DNA of 64,000 bases from Parabacteroides distasonis (GCA_021531385.1 JAFBIR010000007.1:62001-126000); one strand, 5' to 3'; positions 27,273 to 36,051 are shown, numbered from the stretch's first letter. Numbers and translations: made by a program. The notes: a model not told the origin generated them from the sequence alone.

Positions 27273-28028
27273 ATGGATAAAGATATAAATGTAACACTGA
27301 AGATTTGGCGTCAGAAAGGTCCGAAAGAAAAAGGACAGTTCGAGACTTACCAAATGAATAACATCAACCAGAGCGTATCTTTCCTGGAGATGTTGGATAT
27401 TTTGAATGAGCGGTTGGTGAACGAGGGTAAGGAGCCTGTTGTATTCGATCACGACTGTCGTGAGGGTATCTGCGGTATGTGCTCTCTCTATGTAAATGGT
27501 CATCCGCACGGACCCGCTACGGGTGCGACGACTTGCCAGCTGTATATGCGTCGTTTCCACGATGGAGAGACGATCACGATTGAGCCTTGGCGTTCAGCCG
27601 GTTTCCCGGTGATCCGCGACTTGATGGTTGACCGTACGGCGTATGACAAGATCATGCAGGCAGGCGGTTTCGTCTCTGTAAATACAGGTGGTGTGCCCGA
27701 TGCCAACGCGATCGCTATCCCGAAAGAGAACGCTGACTTGGCGATGGATGCAGCAGCTTGTATCGGTTGTGGCGCTTGCGCGGCTGCATGTAAGAATGGT
27801 TCCGCTATGTTGTTCGTCTCTGCGAAGGTGAGCCAGTTGGCATTGCTTCCGCAAGGCCGTGTCGAGGCTGCCCGTCGTGCGAAAGCGATGGTGGCGAAGA
27901 TGGATGAGCTGGGCTTCGGTAACTGTACCAACACCCGCGCTTGCGAGATGGAGTGCCCGAAGAACATCTCTGTCAGCAACATCGCACGCTTGAACCGCGA
28001 GTTCCTTTGCGCAAAACTGAAAGACTAA
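27273..28028 (+). CDS. frdB: Fumarate reductase / succinate dehydrogenase iron-sulfur subunit
   Basis: The electron-transfer subunit with three Fe-S clusters, 251 residues. The 2Fe-2S ligands lie in [16 protein letters not shown] (about residues 66-81) with a further cysteine in TTCQLY. The 4Fe-4S ligands are in [14 protein letters not shown] and the 3Fe-4S ligands in [14 protein letters not shown], which reads C-x-N-x-x rather than the E. coli spacing but is normal for B-type enzymes. Last gene of the operon, followed by a terminator. Confidence 0.95.
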   Translation: MDKDINVTLKIWRQKGPKEKGQFETYQMNNINQSVSFLEMLDILNERLVNEGKEPVVFDHDCREGICGMCSLYVNGHPHGPATGATTCQLYMRRFHDGETITIEPWRSAGFPVIRDLMVDRTAYDKIMQAGGFVSVNTGGVPDANAIAIPKENADLAMDAAACIGCGACAAACKNGSAMLFVSAKVSQLALLPQGRVEAARRAKAMVAKMDELGFGNCTNTRACEMECPKNISVSNIARLNREFLCAKLKD

Positions 28029-28052
28029 TATTTGATTAGTGAATCATGAACA

Positions 28053-28088
28053 TGGCGTCATCCCGCAACGGATGGCGCCATTTTTTGT
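28053..28088 (+). terminator. Intrinsic terminator of frdCAB
   Basis: ATGGCGTCATCC (28053-28064) pairs with GGATGGCGCCAT (28071-28082) across a short loop, followed by TTTTTT. Confidence 0.85.
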
Positions 28089-28130
28089 GAAAATTACGCT
28101 CCCCATGCCCCGCATTCCAATCTTTCTATG

Positions 28131-28138
28131 TACTTTTG
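28131..28138 (+). promoter_or_regulatory. -7 box for the dapB-lepB operon
   Basis: TACTTTTG, 43 nt upstream of the dapB ATG; the -33 region is not clear. Confidence 0.55.
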
Positions 28139-28181
28139 TTTCTTCTTAAGGCACAAGTAAAAACGTAAAAGAGTATAGCAG

Positions 28182-28898
28182 ATGAAAATAGCACTTATTG
28201 GCTACGGCAAGATGGGTAAGACGATCGAGCAGATCGCACTGCAACGAGGGCATCAGATTGTTTCAATCATAGACATTAATAATACAGCAGATTTCGAGAG
28301 CGAGGCATTCCGCAGCGCCGACGTGGCGATCGAGTTTACCACGCCCGCTACGGCATTGGGCAACTACATGCGTTGCTTTGCCGCCAATGTCCCGGTGGTT
28401 TCCGGTACGACCGGCTGGTTGGAGCACCTCGACGAGGTAAAAGCGAAATGTGAGCAGGAGGGCAAGACCTTCTTCTATGCCTCCAACTTCAGTGTGGGCG
28501 TGAACATCTTCTTTGCGCTCAATCGCTACTTGGCCAAGATCATGAACGGTTTCCCCGCTTACGACGTGCGCATGACCGAGGTACACCATATCCATAAGTT
28601 GGACGCACCCAGTGGAACGGCGATCACTTTGGCTGAGGGTATCTTGGAGAATGTGGAGCGCAAGGAGCGCTGGACCTTGGAGACAGCTGAGCAACCGACC
28701 GATCTGCCGATCCATGCGATTCGTGAGGGAGAGGTTCCGGGTATCCATGAGATCATCTATGAGAGTGAGGCCGATACGATCAGCATCAAGCATGACGCCA
28801 AGAGCCGTGCCGGTTTTGCGTTGGGGGCGGTGATCGCCGCTGAGTTTACGGCCGGGAAGAAGGGCTTCTTAGGCATGAATGACCTGTTTCATTTCTAA
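28182..28898 (+). CDS. dapB: 4-hydroxy-tetrahydrodipicolinate reductase
   Basis: NAD(P)H-dependent step of the diaminopimelate/lysine pathway. The 238-residue protein has the N-terminal nucleotide-binding motif KIALIGYGKMGKTIE (residues 2-16), IEFTTPATA, SGTTGW and FSVGVNIFF. The catalytic segment is EVHHIHKLDAPSGTA. The Bacteroidetes short form (about 240 residues rather than about 270) is normal. First gene of a four-gene run with lepB, a lepB-like gene and a WbqC-like gene; the linkage of dapB with lepB is common in Bacteroidetes. Confidence 0.95.
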   Translation: MKIALIGYGKMGKTIEQIALQRGHQIVSIIDINNTADFESEAFRSADVAIEFTTPATALGNYMRCFAANVPVVSGTTGWLEHLDEVKAKCEQEGKTFFYASNFSVGVNIFFALNRYLAKIMNGFPAYDVRMTEVHHIHKLDAPSGTAITLAEGILENVERKERWTLETAEQPTDLPIHAIREGEVPGIHEIIYESEADTISIKHDAKSRAGFALGAVIAAEFTAGKKGFLGMNDLFHF

Positions 28899-28922
28899 AT
28901 TTACAACACAAACGATTCAATT

Positions 28923-30332
28923 ATGGCAAGAGAAAAAAGGCAAATCAGCAAGCGGGAGTGGGTGAATTTCAGCCTCGTTACCGCGCTATATGTAGGCTTC
29001 ACGCTATGGATGGAAAACGCATGGCTGCTCTTCGGCTTGCCTGTTTTGGTGGATATTTACTTGACCAAATTTATCCCGTGGGGTGCCTGGAAGCAGTCAA
29101 AGAATCCGACGATTCAGGGTATCTTGGGCTGGGTTGACGACATTCTTTTCGCGTTGGTGGCGGTCTATCTCGTCAATCTGTTCATCTTCCAGAACTATCA
29201 GATCCCCAGCTCCAGCTTGGAGAAGTCGTTGTTAGTGGGGGATTACCTGTTTGTCAGCAAACTGAGCTATGGCCCTCGTGTGCCCAACACGCCGCTCTCT
29301 TTCCCGTTGGTGCAGAACACCTTGCCTATCCTCAACTGCAAATCCTATTTAGATTGGCCTTTGTGGGGCTATCACCGGGTGAAAGGGTTGGGCCAGGTGG
29401 AGCGAGATGATATTGTCGTGTTCAACTTCCCTGCCGGCGATACCATCACGGAGCGAGTGCAGAATCCGGACTATTACACCTTGATCAACGAGTATGGTCG
29501 GGAGCGTGTGTTGCTCGACAAGGCCACCTTCGGCGAGGTGATTTACCGACCGGTGGATAAGCGCGAGAACTATGTGAAACGTTGTGTCGGTATGCCGGGC
29601 GATTCGTTGAGCGTGGTGAATAACCAGGTCTATATCAATGGGGAGAAGGCCCAGAATCCGGAGCAGATGCAGCTCAACTATTACGTGGAGACCAATGGCT
29701 CGCCCATCACGGAAGAGCAATTCCGCTTGATGAACGTCAGCAAGGATGACCGCGTCTTAGCTTCGTCGGGCGGCTATTACCAACAGCTGCTTTCCTATTT
29801 AGGCTTCACGCCGAATGAGGCGGGACAGTATGCGCCGGTCTATCGGTTGCCGTTGACCAACAAGGCCTTGGCCATTGCCGAGAAGTTGCCGATCGTGACT
29901 AAGATCGTGATCGAGCCGGAGGCGTTGGGCGGCCCTACCTATCCGGTGGATTACGAGACGGGATGGACGCGCGACAATTACGGCCCGATCTGGATTCCAC
30001 AACGGGGAGCCACCATCGAGCTGACGCCACAGAACTTGGCGCTTTACAGCCGTTGCATCAAGAATTACGAAGGCAACCAGTTAGAGGTCAAGGAGGGAAA
30101 AGCCTGGATCAATGGGCAGGAGGCTACCTCCTATACCTTTAAATATGATTATTATTGGATGATGGGCGACAACCGCCACAACAGCGCCGATAGTCGCTCG
30201 TGGGGCTTCGTCCCGGAAGACCATATCGTGGGTAAACCGATTTTGGTATGGCTCTCGTTGGATAAAGATCGCGGCCTCTTTGATGGCGGCATTCGTTGGA
30301 ACCGTATCTTCCGTTGGGTGGATGCCAACTAA
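28923..30332 (+). CDS. lepB: Signal peptidase I
   Basis: The membrane protease that removes Sec/Tat signal peptides, 469 residues, larger than E. coli LepB because of an insertion in the periplasmic domain. Two transmembrane segments lie near residues 17-45 and 72-92. The catalytic serine is S98 in QIPSSSLEKSLLVGDYL and the catalytic lysine is K219 in YVKRCVGMPGDS. The box E motif GDNRHNSADSRSWGFVP is also intact. This is presumably the working enzyme of the pair; the next gene encodes a relative that lacks both catalytic residues. Confidence 0.94.
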   Translation: MAREKRQISKREWVNFSLVTALYVGFTLWMENAWLLFGLPVLVDIYLTKFIPWGAWKQSKNPTIQGILGWVDDILFALVAVYLVNLFIFQNYQIPSSSLEKSLLVGDYLFVSKLSYGPRVPNTPLSFPLVQNTLPILNCKSYLDWPLWGYHRVKGLGQVERDDIVVFNFPAGDTITERVQNPDYYTLINEYGRERVLLDKATFGEVIYRPVDKRENYVKRCVGMPGDSLSVVNNQVYINGEKAQNPEQMQLNYYVETNGSPITEEQFRLMNVSKDDRVLASSGGYYQQLLSYLGFTPNEAGQYAPVYRLPLTNKALAIAEKLPIVTKIVIEPEALGGPTYPVDYETGWTRDNYGPIWIPQRGATIELTPQNLALYSRCIKNYEGNQLEVKEGKAWINGQEATSYTFKYDYYWMMGDNRHNSADSRSWGFVPEDHIVGKPILVWLSLDKDRGLFDGGIRWNRIFRWVDAN

Positions 30333-30352
30333 AGGGTAGCCGACCGGGTGTT

Positions 30353-31213
30353 ATGAAAGGTAAAGCCTTTTTGCGATCGTTGTTGTACGGCATAGGAAGC
30401 CTCGCCGTGGTGGCGGGCTTGGTCTATGCCGTTCGCTATTTCGTGGGGGAGTCCTATCAGATCTCTACGAACGCGATGGCAGAGGCGTTGAAGGCGGGCG
30501 ACTATATCGTGGTGAATAAGTGGCCGAAGAGACCGGTTGAACAGCGAGGCGAGGTGCTCCTTTTCCGTAGCCCCTTGCGCAGGGACTCCGTGGATCGTCC
30601 GCTCTTCTTGGGACGAGTGTTAGGCGTGCCCGGTGATACCGTTGTGGTGAAACCCGATGGCTATGCCATCAACGGAGAGGAGATGCCCCATGCGCCCCAA
30701 GCGTTAAGCCGCTATTTCATTTCGATGGATGCCAAAGAGAGTCTGCTGCGCCAGATGGAGCAGTTGGCTATTCCGGTGCGGGAACTGCGAGCCGAATCGT
30801 TTGGCTGTACCGTCAGCCTTACCCCCTTTGAGGAATATCGGTTACGCAGTGAGCTGCCTCAGTCCGTTAGCGATCACTTGGTCGCTGAGCCGAAGACCGT
30901 TTATCAGTTGATTGTCCCTCGAAAGGGAAGAGCCTATCGCCTGGATGAGACCGCCTTGATCTGCTGCCGAGAGATCATCGAGCAGGAGAGTGGGGGCAAG
31001 GCGCAATTCAAGGAGGGGAAACTGTTTCTCGATGGCAGAGAGACCTCCTTTTTCTTTTTTCAACAGGATTATTTTTGGATACTTGCGGACAACAGCCAAG
31101 AGGGCATCGACTCCCGCCACTTGGGCCTTATCCCTGCCGATCAGGTGATTGGCCATGCCTGGTTTTGTTGGTACAGCAAGGATAAACAGCGTAGATTCAA
31201 ATGGATACATTAA
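30353..31213 (+). CDS. Signal peptidase I-like protein lacking catalytic Ser and Lys (probable pseudoenzyme)
   Basis: A 286-residue S26-fold protein, 20 bp after lepB. One transmembrane helix (about residues 9-28) precedes the periplasmic domain. Aligned with lepB, the serine position reads ISTNAMAEAL (alanine 41) in place of IPSSSLEKSL. The lysine position reads LFLGRVLGVPGD (glycine 87) in place of YVKRCVGMPGD. Box E reads ADNSQEGIDSRHLGLIP in place of GDNRHNSADSR. The fold is kept but both catalytic residues are gone, so it cannot work as a Ser/Lys protease. It may serve as a regulator or scaffold. A longer frame from 30296 overlaps lepB; the ATG at 30353 fits best. The WbqC-like gene overlaps its end by 13 bp. 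Confidence 0.87.
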   Translation: MKGKAFLRSLLYGIGSLAVVAGLVYAVRYFVGESYQISTNAMAEALKAGDYIVVNKWPKRPVEQRGEVLLFRSPLRRDSVDRPLFLGRVLGVPGDTVVVKPDGYAINGEEMPHAPQALSRYFISMDAKESLLRQMEQLAIPVRELRAESFGCTVSLTPFEEYRLRSELPQSVSDHLVAEPKTVYQLIVPRKGRAYRLDETALICCREIIEQESGGKAQFKEGKLFLDGRETSFFFFQQDYFWILADNSQEGIDSRHLGLIPADQVIGHAWFCWYSKDKQRRFKWIH

Positions 31214-31842
31214 CGGGAAACAGCGCCTATCTATCCACCGCCTATTTAGGACCGGTGCAGCAATACGCCAAGCTGGCGCAGTATGACACGATCTATATGG
31301 AGCGGGAGGAGAATTACATCAAACAGACCTATCGCAACCGTTGCGTCTTGGCAGCAGCCAACGGTCCGCTCACGCTCAGTGTACCCATTGTCAAGCCGGA
31401 CGACCTCAAATGCCCCACTAAGGAGATCCGCATCTCCGATCATGGCAATTGGCGGCACCTGCATTGGAACGCCTTGGTCTCCGCCTACAACATGAGCCCC
31501 TTCTTTGAATACTATGCGGACGATTTCGCCCCTTTCTATGAGCGGCGTTACACCTTCCTGTTTGATTTCAACGAGGCGTTGCGCCAGTTGATTTGCGAAT
31601 TGATCGACCTGCAGCCGCAGGTGCGTTACACCGATAGTTACCAACCCACGGTGAGCCACGATTTTCGGGAGTCGATCCGTCCGCGTCACCCGGAGCCGGA
31701 TGCCACCTTCCGCCCGGCTCCCTATTATCAAGTCTTCCAAGCCAAGTTTGGCTTCCTGCCCAACCTGAGCATTGTGGATCTGCTTTTCAACATGGGGCCG
31801 GAAAGTCTGTTGGTGTTGCGCCAATCCATCGTTTCCGAGTAG
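31201..31842 (+). CDS. WbqC-like family protein
   Basis: A 213-residue member of the WbqC family, often found with polysaccharide or signal-peptidase genes in Bacteroidetes. Visible landmarks are [61 protein letters not shown] and [17 protein letters not shown]. The biochemical role is unproven; WbqC proteins have been suggested to act in O-antigen sugar modification. It overlaps the signal-peptidase-like gene by 13 bp, implying translational coupling. No transmembrane segment. Confidence 0.85.
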   Translation: MDTLTGNSAYLSTAYLGPVQQYAKLAQYDTIYMEREENYIKQTYRNRCVLAAANGPLTLSVPIVKPDDLKCPTKEIRISDHGNWRHLHWNALVSAYNMSPFFEYYADDFAPFYERRYTFLFDFNEALRQLICELIDLQPQVRYTDSYQPTVSHDFRESIRPRHPEPDATFRPAPYYQVFQAKFGFLPNLSIVDLLFNMGPESLLVLRQSIVSE

Positions 31843-31905
31843 GGAAAAGAGGCTTTTGTGTTGTAGGAAATAGGCCTAACTATTTCCCAATCGCCACTTT
31901 ATGCG

Positions 31906-31913
31906 TACCTTTG
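31906..31913 (+). promoter_or_regulatory. -7 box for the GH29 gene
   Basis: TACCTTTG, 28 nt before the ATG at 31941. It supports the ATG at 31941 over an in-frame start at 31911 that overlaps the box. Confidence 0.6.
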
Positions 31914-31940
31914 GCCGCATCGAATTCTAAACTTATTAGC

Positions 31941-34007
31941 ATGAACTACTTAAACACCTCAATGTGGATCGGTTTTGGTTTGGTAGCCTGCATGGCTTGT
32001 CAGCAAGTGGCTCCTCCCGAACCGGTATTGCCCACGCCTACACCTGCACAGGTTGAATGGCACAAACTGGAGACCTACGCCTTCGTGCATTTTGGCTTAA
32101 ACACCTTCAACGACTTGGAGTGGGGCTATGGAGACACCCCGGCCTCTACCTTCAATCCCACGGACTTGGATTGCGACCAATGGGTACGCACCATCAAGGC
32201 GGCCGGCTTGAAAGGCGTTATCTTGACCACGAAGCATCATGATGGATTCTGTCTATGGCCCACTTCCACAACGGAATATAGCGTAAAGAACGCCCCGTGG
32301 AAAGGGGGCAAAGGCGACATGGTGGGCGAGCTGGCCGAGGCTTGCCGCAAACATGGCTTGAAACTTGGTCTCTACCTTTCTCCTTGGGATCGCAACAGCG
32401 ACAATTACGGGCAGGAGGGCTACGTGGAGAAATACCATGCGCAGATCCATGAGTTGATCACCCAGTATGGCCCGCTCTTCGAGTTCTGGTTTGACGGGGC
32501 GAATGGTGGCGACGGCTGGTATGGCGGAGCCAATGAGAAGCGTTCCATCGACGCGAAGAGCTATTATAATTATGAACGCGCGCGCGACTCCATCAAGGCG
32601 CATCATCCGGGTGCGATGATCTTTGGCGGTACTGTGCCCGAGATTCGTTGGATTGGCAACGAGGATGGCTGGGCGGGCGCTACGCAATGGAGCAGCTTCT
32701 GGCCGGAGCCGGAGTTACCCTCTTTTGAGCAGAGTGTCTATGGCGACGAGCATGCGCCCATGTGGTTAGGAGGTGAGTGTGATGTCTCGATCCGTCCGGG
32801 ATGGTTCTATCACAGCCGCGAGGATCATCAGGTGAAATCCCTGGCCCGCTTGGTGGATCTCTATTACCGTAGTGTCGGCCATAATGCCAACTTCCTGCTC
32901 AATTTCCCCGTGGCGTTGAACGGAAAGATCAGTCCTACCGATTCGATCCGTGCCGTGGAGTGGTATCAGACCATTCAGAACGATTTGAAAGAGAATCTGT
33001 TGAAGAGCTGCTATGTGGAGGCCTCCTCCGATCGGGGGCGTGGCTATACCGCCAACAAAGCGGTCGATGGCAACTGGGATAGCTATTGGGCCACCGCCGA
33101 TGGCGTGAACAGCGGTTCGCTCACCTTTACCTTAGAGCAAGTGAGCGATGTCAACCGCCTGTTGATTCAGGAGTATATCCCGTTGGGCCAGCGTGTGCGG
33201 GCTTTCAACATCGAGATAGGCTATAACGGCCAATGGACACCCGCTCAGCCGGTCGATTCCACAACCACAGTCGGCTACAAGCGCATCGTGCGTTTCCAGA
33301 CCCAAAAGGCCGATAAGATTCGCATCAACTTCACCGATGCGAGAGGCCCGCTCTGTATCAACAACGTAGAGGCCTTCTTAGCGCCTGCTTTGGTGACGGA
33401 GCCCACCCTCTCTCGGAATCTGAGCGATCAAGTCAGCATCGTTGCCGGAGACAAGGGGGCAGAGGTCTATTACACGACGGATGGCAGCGAGCCAACCACC
33501 GCCTCAACCCGTTACACCGCTCCGTTCGATTTCCCGCAGAAGGGTGTTGTGAAGGCGATTGCCTATGATCCAACCTTCGAGAAGAGCAGTCCGGTAGCCA
33601 CTAAGGAGTTTGATATTCCCGCCTCTGCCTACCAGATCCTTTCGCCGAAAGACGCGAAGAACAGTCTGATCTTGGATGGCAACGGCTATACCACCTTCCT
33701 GTTGCCCAAAAATAAACCGGAGTTGACGGTGGAATTGGTTGAGGCAAAGACGATCACCGGTTTCCGTTATACGCCGAACCAAGGACGAGATGCCTCTGGC
33801 CACATCACCCACTATCAATTCTTCGTGGATGGCAAGAAGATGGCGGAGGGCGAGTTCTCCAACATCAAGGCCAACCCGATCGAGCAGGTAGTCAGCTGTG
33901 CGCCCATCAAGGGCCGTCAGATCCGTTTGGTGGCAACCAGTTACCTGACCAACGAAAGGCAGAAGCTGGCCGGTATCGGTGAGTTCTCGGTCATCACCGC
34001 AGAGTAA
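31941..34007 (+). CDS. GH29 alpha-L-fucosidase lipoprotein with discoidin and Fn3-associated domains
   Basis: A 688-residue exported glycosidase. The lipoprotein signal peptide ends at one of two closely spaced cysteines ([11 protein letters not shown]17 or C20). The GH29 barrel (about residues 30-345) shows [34 protein letters not shown] and the nucleophile aspartate in [14 protein letters not shown]. An F5/8 type C (discoidin) domain follows at about 360-460, then a chitobiase-like Fn3-associated domain ([17 protein letters not shown]) and a second discoidin-like domain. It probably releases fucose from host or dietary glycans at the cell surface. There is no adjacent SusCD, so it is an orphan CAZyme. 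Confidence 0.92.
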   Translation: MNYLNTSMWIGFGLVACMACQQVAPPEPVLPTPTPAQVEWHKLETYAFVHFGLNTFNDLEWGYGDTPASTFNPTDLDCDQWVRTIKAAGLKGVILTTKHHDGFCLWPTSTTEYSVKNAPWKGGKGDMVGELAEACRKHGLKLGLYLSPWDRNSDNYGQEGYVEKYHAQIHELITQYGPLFEFWFDGANGGDGWYGGANEKRSIDAKSYYNYERARDSIKAHHPGAMIFGGTVPEIRWIGNEDGWAGATQWSSFWPEPELPSFEQSVYGDEHAPMWLGGECDVSIRPGWFYHSREDHQVKSLARLVDLYYRSVGHNANFLLNFPVALNGKISPTDSIRAVEWYQTIQNDLKENLLKSCYVEASSDRGRGYTANKAVDGNWDSYWATADGVNSGSLTFTLEQVSDVNRLLIQEYIPLGQRVRAFNIEIGYNGQWTPAQPVDSTTTVGYKRIVRFQTQKADKIRINFTDARGPLCINNVEAFLAPALVTEPTLSRNLSDQVSIVAGDKGAEVYYTTDGSEPTTASTRYTAPFDFPQKGVVKAIAYDPTFEKSSPVATKEFDIPASAYQILSPKDAKNSLILDGNGYTTFLLPKNKPELTVELVEAKTITGFRYTPNQGRDASGHITHYQFFVDGKKMAEGEFSNIKANPIEQVVSCAPIKGRQIRLVATSYLTNERQKLAGIGEFSVITAE

Positions 34008-34050
34008 AAGAACAGCGATTTTTCCCTTCGGGAAAGTCTCCCAAAACGTT

Positions 34051-34204
34051 GCCCGTGGTTCGAAAAAATCACGGGCAATGTTTTGAAAAACGATGGGCAA
34101 TGGTTGAAAAAACTACGGGCAATGTTTTCCGAAACGATGGGCAATATTTTTTGGAACTACGAGCCATGTTTTTTGAAATTACAAGCCATGTTTTCTCTGT
34201 AGAA
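34051..34204 (+). repeat. 22-bp tandem repeat, about seven degenerate copies
   Basis: The core GGGCAATG (later GAGCCATG) recurs at exactly 22-bp steps: 34073, 34095, 34117, 34139, 34161 and 34183. A more diverged copy lies at 34051. Each unit reads roughly ACKAYGGGCAATGTTTTKGAAA. There are no spacers, so it is not CRISPR. Confidence 0.85.
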
Positions 34205-34440
34205 AAGCTGCCGCGACTCGCGAGAGTTAATTTCACCCTGTAGAAAACTCGCCGCGGCTCGCGAGAACAATTTTCACCCCTGAAAACGGCTCTCGCGGCT
34301 CGCGAGAGGAAATATCACGCTGTAAAAAGGCTCTCGCGGCTCGCGAGAAGAAATATCATGCTGTAAAAAGGCTCTCGCGGCTCGCGAGAACAATTTTCAG
34401 CCCTGAAAACGGCTCTCGCGGCTCGCGGGAAGATTTCGCA
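34200..34440 (+). repeat. 41-bp tandem array with a CGCG hairpin in each unit, six copies
   Basis: CGCGGCTCGCGAG recurs at exact 41-bp steps (34212, 34253, 34294, 34335, 34376, 34417). Each unit contains TCTCGCG-GCT-CGCGAGA, a 7-bp stem with a 3-nt loop, and an A/T-rich part. In several copies the A/T-rich part is itself palindromic (TTTTCA..TGAAAA). The sharp alternation of GC-rich stem and A/T-rich linker is unlike any coding sequence. Confidence 0.88.
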
Positions 34441-34532
34441 GAATTGGAATGACGATTCAAAAAGAAAAGATTATCTTTGCGCTTTCACTCTCGATCCTCT
34501 CCCCAAAAAAGGATTTTGTTGAACTCTTGTGT

Positions 34533-34700
34533 AGAGACGTCGCATTGCGGCGTCTCGAAAATACCCGGGTTGGTAAACGGGAGACGCGCCAATGGCACGT
34601 CTATACGGTCAATGCTAATGTCAGGCCTTCGTCATTAGCCTTGCCCTGGGCTCCGGTCTCGCTGGGCTTTCAGCCCGTGATTGGGTTTCGATTTTATTTC
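34533..34700 (+). repeat. REP-like palindromes (GAGACG..CGTCTC and GGGCTTTCAGCCC)
   Basis: GAGACGTCGC at 34534 pairs with GCGGCGTCTC at 34547-34556. AGACGCGCCAATGGCACGTCT follows near 34582, and GGGCTTTCAGCCC near 34665. These are typical short dispersed palindromes of the REP class; no RAYT transposase lies in the window. Confidence 0.6.
34580..34638 (+). repeat. 59-bp dispersed repeat, copy 1
   Basis: The segment from GGAGACGCGCCAATGG through GTCATTAG is nearly identical to 34969-35027, with only a few substitutions. Confidence 0.75.
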
Positions 34701-34740
34701 CGTAGTTATGCGCCTAAAATGGGGTTGTGAAGGGCATTTT

Positions 34741-34951
34741 GACCCTGAAAGGGTCGCACCTTGTTAACCGCTTGTCGGAGACTGGCGGGTCGCATGAAAG
34801 CCTCCTCTTCTCATCCGACCCTGAATGGGTCGAACTCGTTGATGCTTTGTATGGTTCGACCCTGTTAGGGTCGTGGGTTGGGAGGGTAGGTTTGTCCAAT
34901 CCGCACATCTGGCGATATGCGGTTATCGAAGGTTAGACCCCCTTAGGGTCG
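34741..34951 (+). repeat. Four GACCC-n-GGGTC palindromes
   Basis: GACCCTGAAAGGGTCG (34741), GACCCTGAATGGGTCG (34817), GACCCTGTTAGGGTCG (34858) and GACCCCCTTAGGGTCG (34936) share a 5-6 bp stem with a variable loop. The stems are conserved while the loops vary, which points to selection on, or propagation of, the palindrome. Confidence 0.8.
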
Positions 34952-34968
34952 TCCTCCTGGAGACGCGC

Positions 34969-35054
34969 CAATGGCACGTCTCTACGGTCAATGCGAATGT
35001 TAGGCCTTTGTCATTAGTAATGACCAACGCTGAAGATTACTAATGTATAACCCT
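34969..35054 (+). repeat. 59-bp dispersed repeat, copy 2, extended by the TCATTAGTAATGA element
   Basis: The first 59 bp repeat 34580-34638. The next about 35 bp (GTCATTAGTAATGACCAACG, then CTGAAGATTA) repeat 3264-3300, upstream of ugd. Confidence 0.75.
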
Positions 35055-35087
35055 CCTCCTTGCGCGCGAACATATATTATATATATA

Positions 35088-35155
35088 ACTCCTAACTCCC
35101 AATTAAGTTCTAACTCCTAATTCCTAATTTAATTAATTCCTCATTCCTAATTAGA
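35088..35155 (+). repeat. A/T-rich degenerate direct repeat (CTAATTCCTAA type)
   Basis: Overlapping variants of AACTCCTAA and TTCCTAATT run through the tract. No gene or promoter was recognised in it. Confidence 0.6.
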
Positions 35156-35160
35156 TTCTC

Positions 35161-35560
35161 GTCACTGTTCCACGGACTTTTGTTGAGCAGTCTAAAATCG
35201 TTAATGCGCTGATATACATTGTGGAACATCCGTGGAACATTTGGGAAGCACTGCTCCATGAAATGTTGCGAAGTGTGCAATCGGTTTACGTGCGTTTACA
35301 ATCTGCGTAAGGAATTGATAACTAACGATATATGGTGAGCTTTAAAGGACTGCTCAACGAAATGATTGCGCATTCCGTGGAACATTTTGCGTGGAACACT
35401 GGTTTTTAGGCCCATTTTAACGCTGAATTTAACAGAAATTAGTGCGTGGAACATTATGTTTCACGGTGCTCCATTTAATTATAAATCGCTGATTTTGTGT
35501 ATCTTATTGGGATGATTTCTTTGCGCAGGACTGCTCAACAAAAAGGTTCACTTTCCTGAC
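35161..35560 (+). repeat. Iterated GTGGAACA and ACTGCTCAACRAAA motifs
   Basis: GTGGAACA occurs at 35221, 35232, 35377, 35391 and 35446, and inverted at 35166. GACTGCTCAACRAAA occurs at about 35348 and 35528, and inverted at about 35177. A variant lies at about 35250 and another inverted copy near 35920. No open frame of note and no DnaA boxes. Function unknown. Confidence 0.6.
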
Positions 35561-35740
35561 GCAAAGGTACGCGTTATTTCGGGACAAACAAGTATTGCTT
35601 CAAGAAAAACATTTTCTACCCCATTTTTATGAACAAGGAGGTCGGTTTTGTGCGACGAAAACCGCTGTTTTTTGCATCAATGGAACACCCTGTTTTCTTG
35701 CCAAAGCCTTCCATGCGCTTTCCAAATCGTTCATTCTCTG

Positions 35741-35848
35741 TGTCATTGCGGGCTTGACCCGCAAACTCATCCTCTTCCGATCCAACGCAACACGTTGCGT
35801 CCCTACTCATTGGATAGGATGGGATGCCGGGTCGAGCCCGGCAAGACA
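35741..35848 (+). repeat. 108-bp MITE-like palindromic element
   Basis: It is bounded by TGTCATTGC and GCAAGACA, imperfect inverted ends. Inside lie GCGGGCTTGACCCGC (35748-35762), CGCAACACGTTGCG (35786-35799) and GCCGGGTCGAGCCCGGC (35826-35842), each self-complementary. The gcttgacccgc/gcgggtcgagc type is a widely dispersed bacterial repeat. Confidence 0.65.
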
Positions 35849-36051
35849 CGAGTGCTCAAATAAAGGTCACAAAAAGGCTCAAAATGCTCCCTGAAAGTGC
35901 TCCGCAAATAGGAACCTTTTCTTTGAGCAGTTTTACCCCGTTTTTTAACGCAGTATTAACAATTGGCTCAATGAAGGTCTTCACCAACTGTAAGCGAGTT
36001 ATTCTATCAATAACCATATTCAATTTATTAACTAATTAAATTTCTAAAAGT

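Larger units (their letters stand above)
34008..36051 (+). other. 2-kb gene-free repeat island
   Basis: No convincing gene in 2 kb. The small open frames here run through palindromes and tandem repeats. From left to right it holds a 22-bp tandem array, a 41-bp hairpin array, REP-like palindromes and a duplicated 59-bp element. After these come an A/T-rich degenerate CTAATTCCTAA tract, a block of iterated GTGGAACA and ACTGCTCAACAAAA motifs, and a MITE-like element. The individual parts are listed separately. It separates the GH29 gene from the large surface protein. Confidence 0.8.

Noticed and set aside
34051-34440. Resemblance to a CRISPR array
   Set aside because: Units are directly adjacent with no unique spacers, and no cas genes are present.
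34449-34730. 93-codon open frame in the repeat island
   Set aside because: Its translation is of REP-like palindromes (CRDVALRRL type), a familiar false ORF; no start signal or domain.
35161-35560. Possible replication origin based on iterated motifs
   Set aside because: No DnaA boxes, no replication gene and no strand change in gene orientation that would mark an origin.
35595-35894. 99-codon open frame before the surface protein
   Set aside because: Runs through the MITE-like palindromic element; no promoter or family match.
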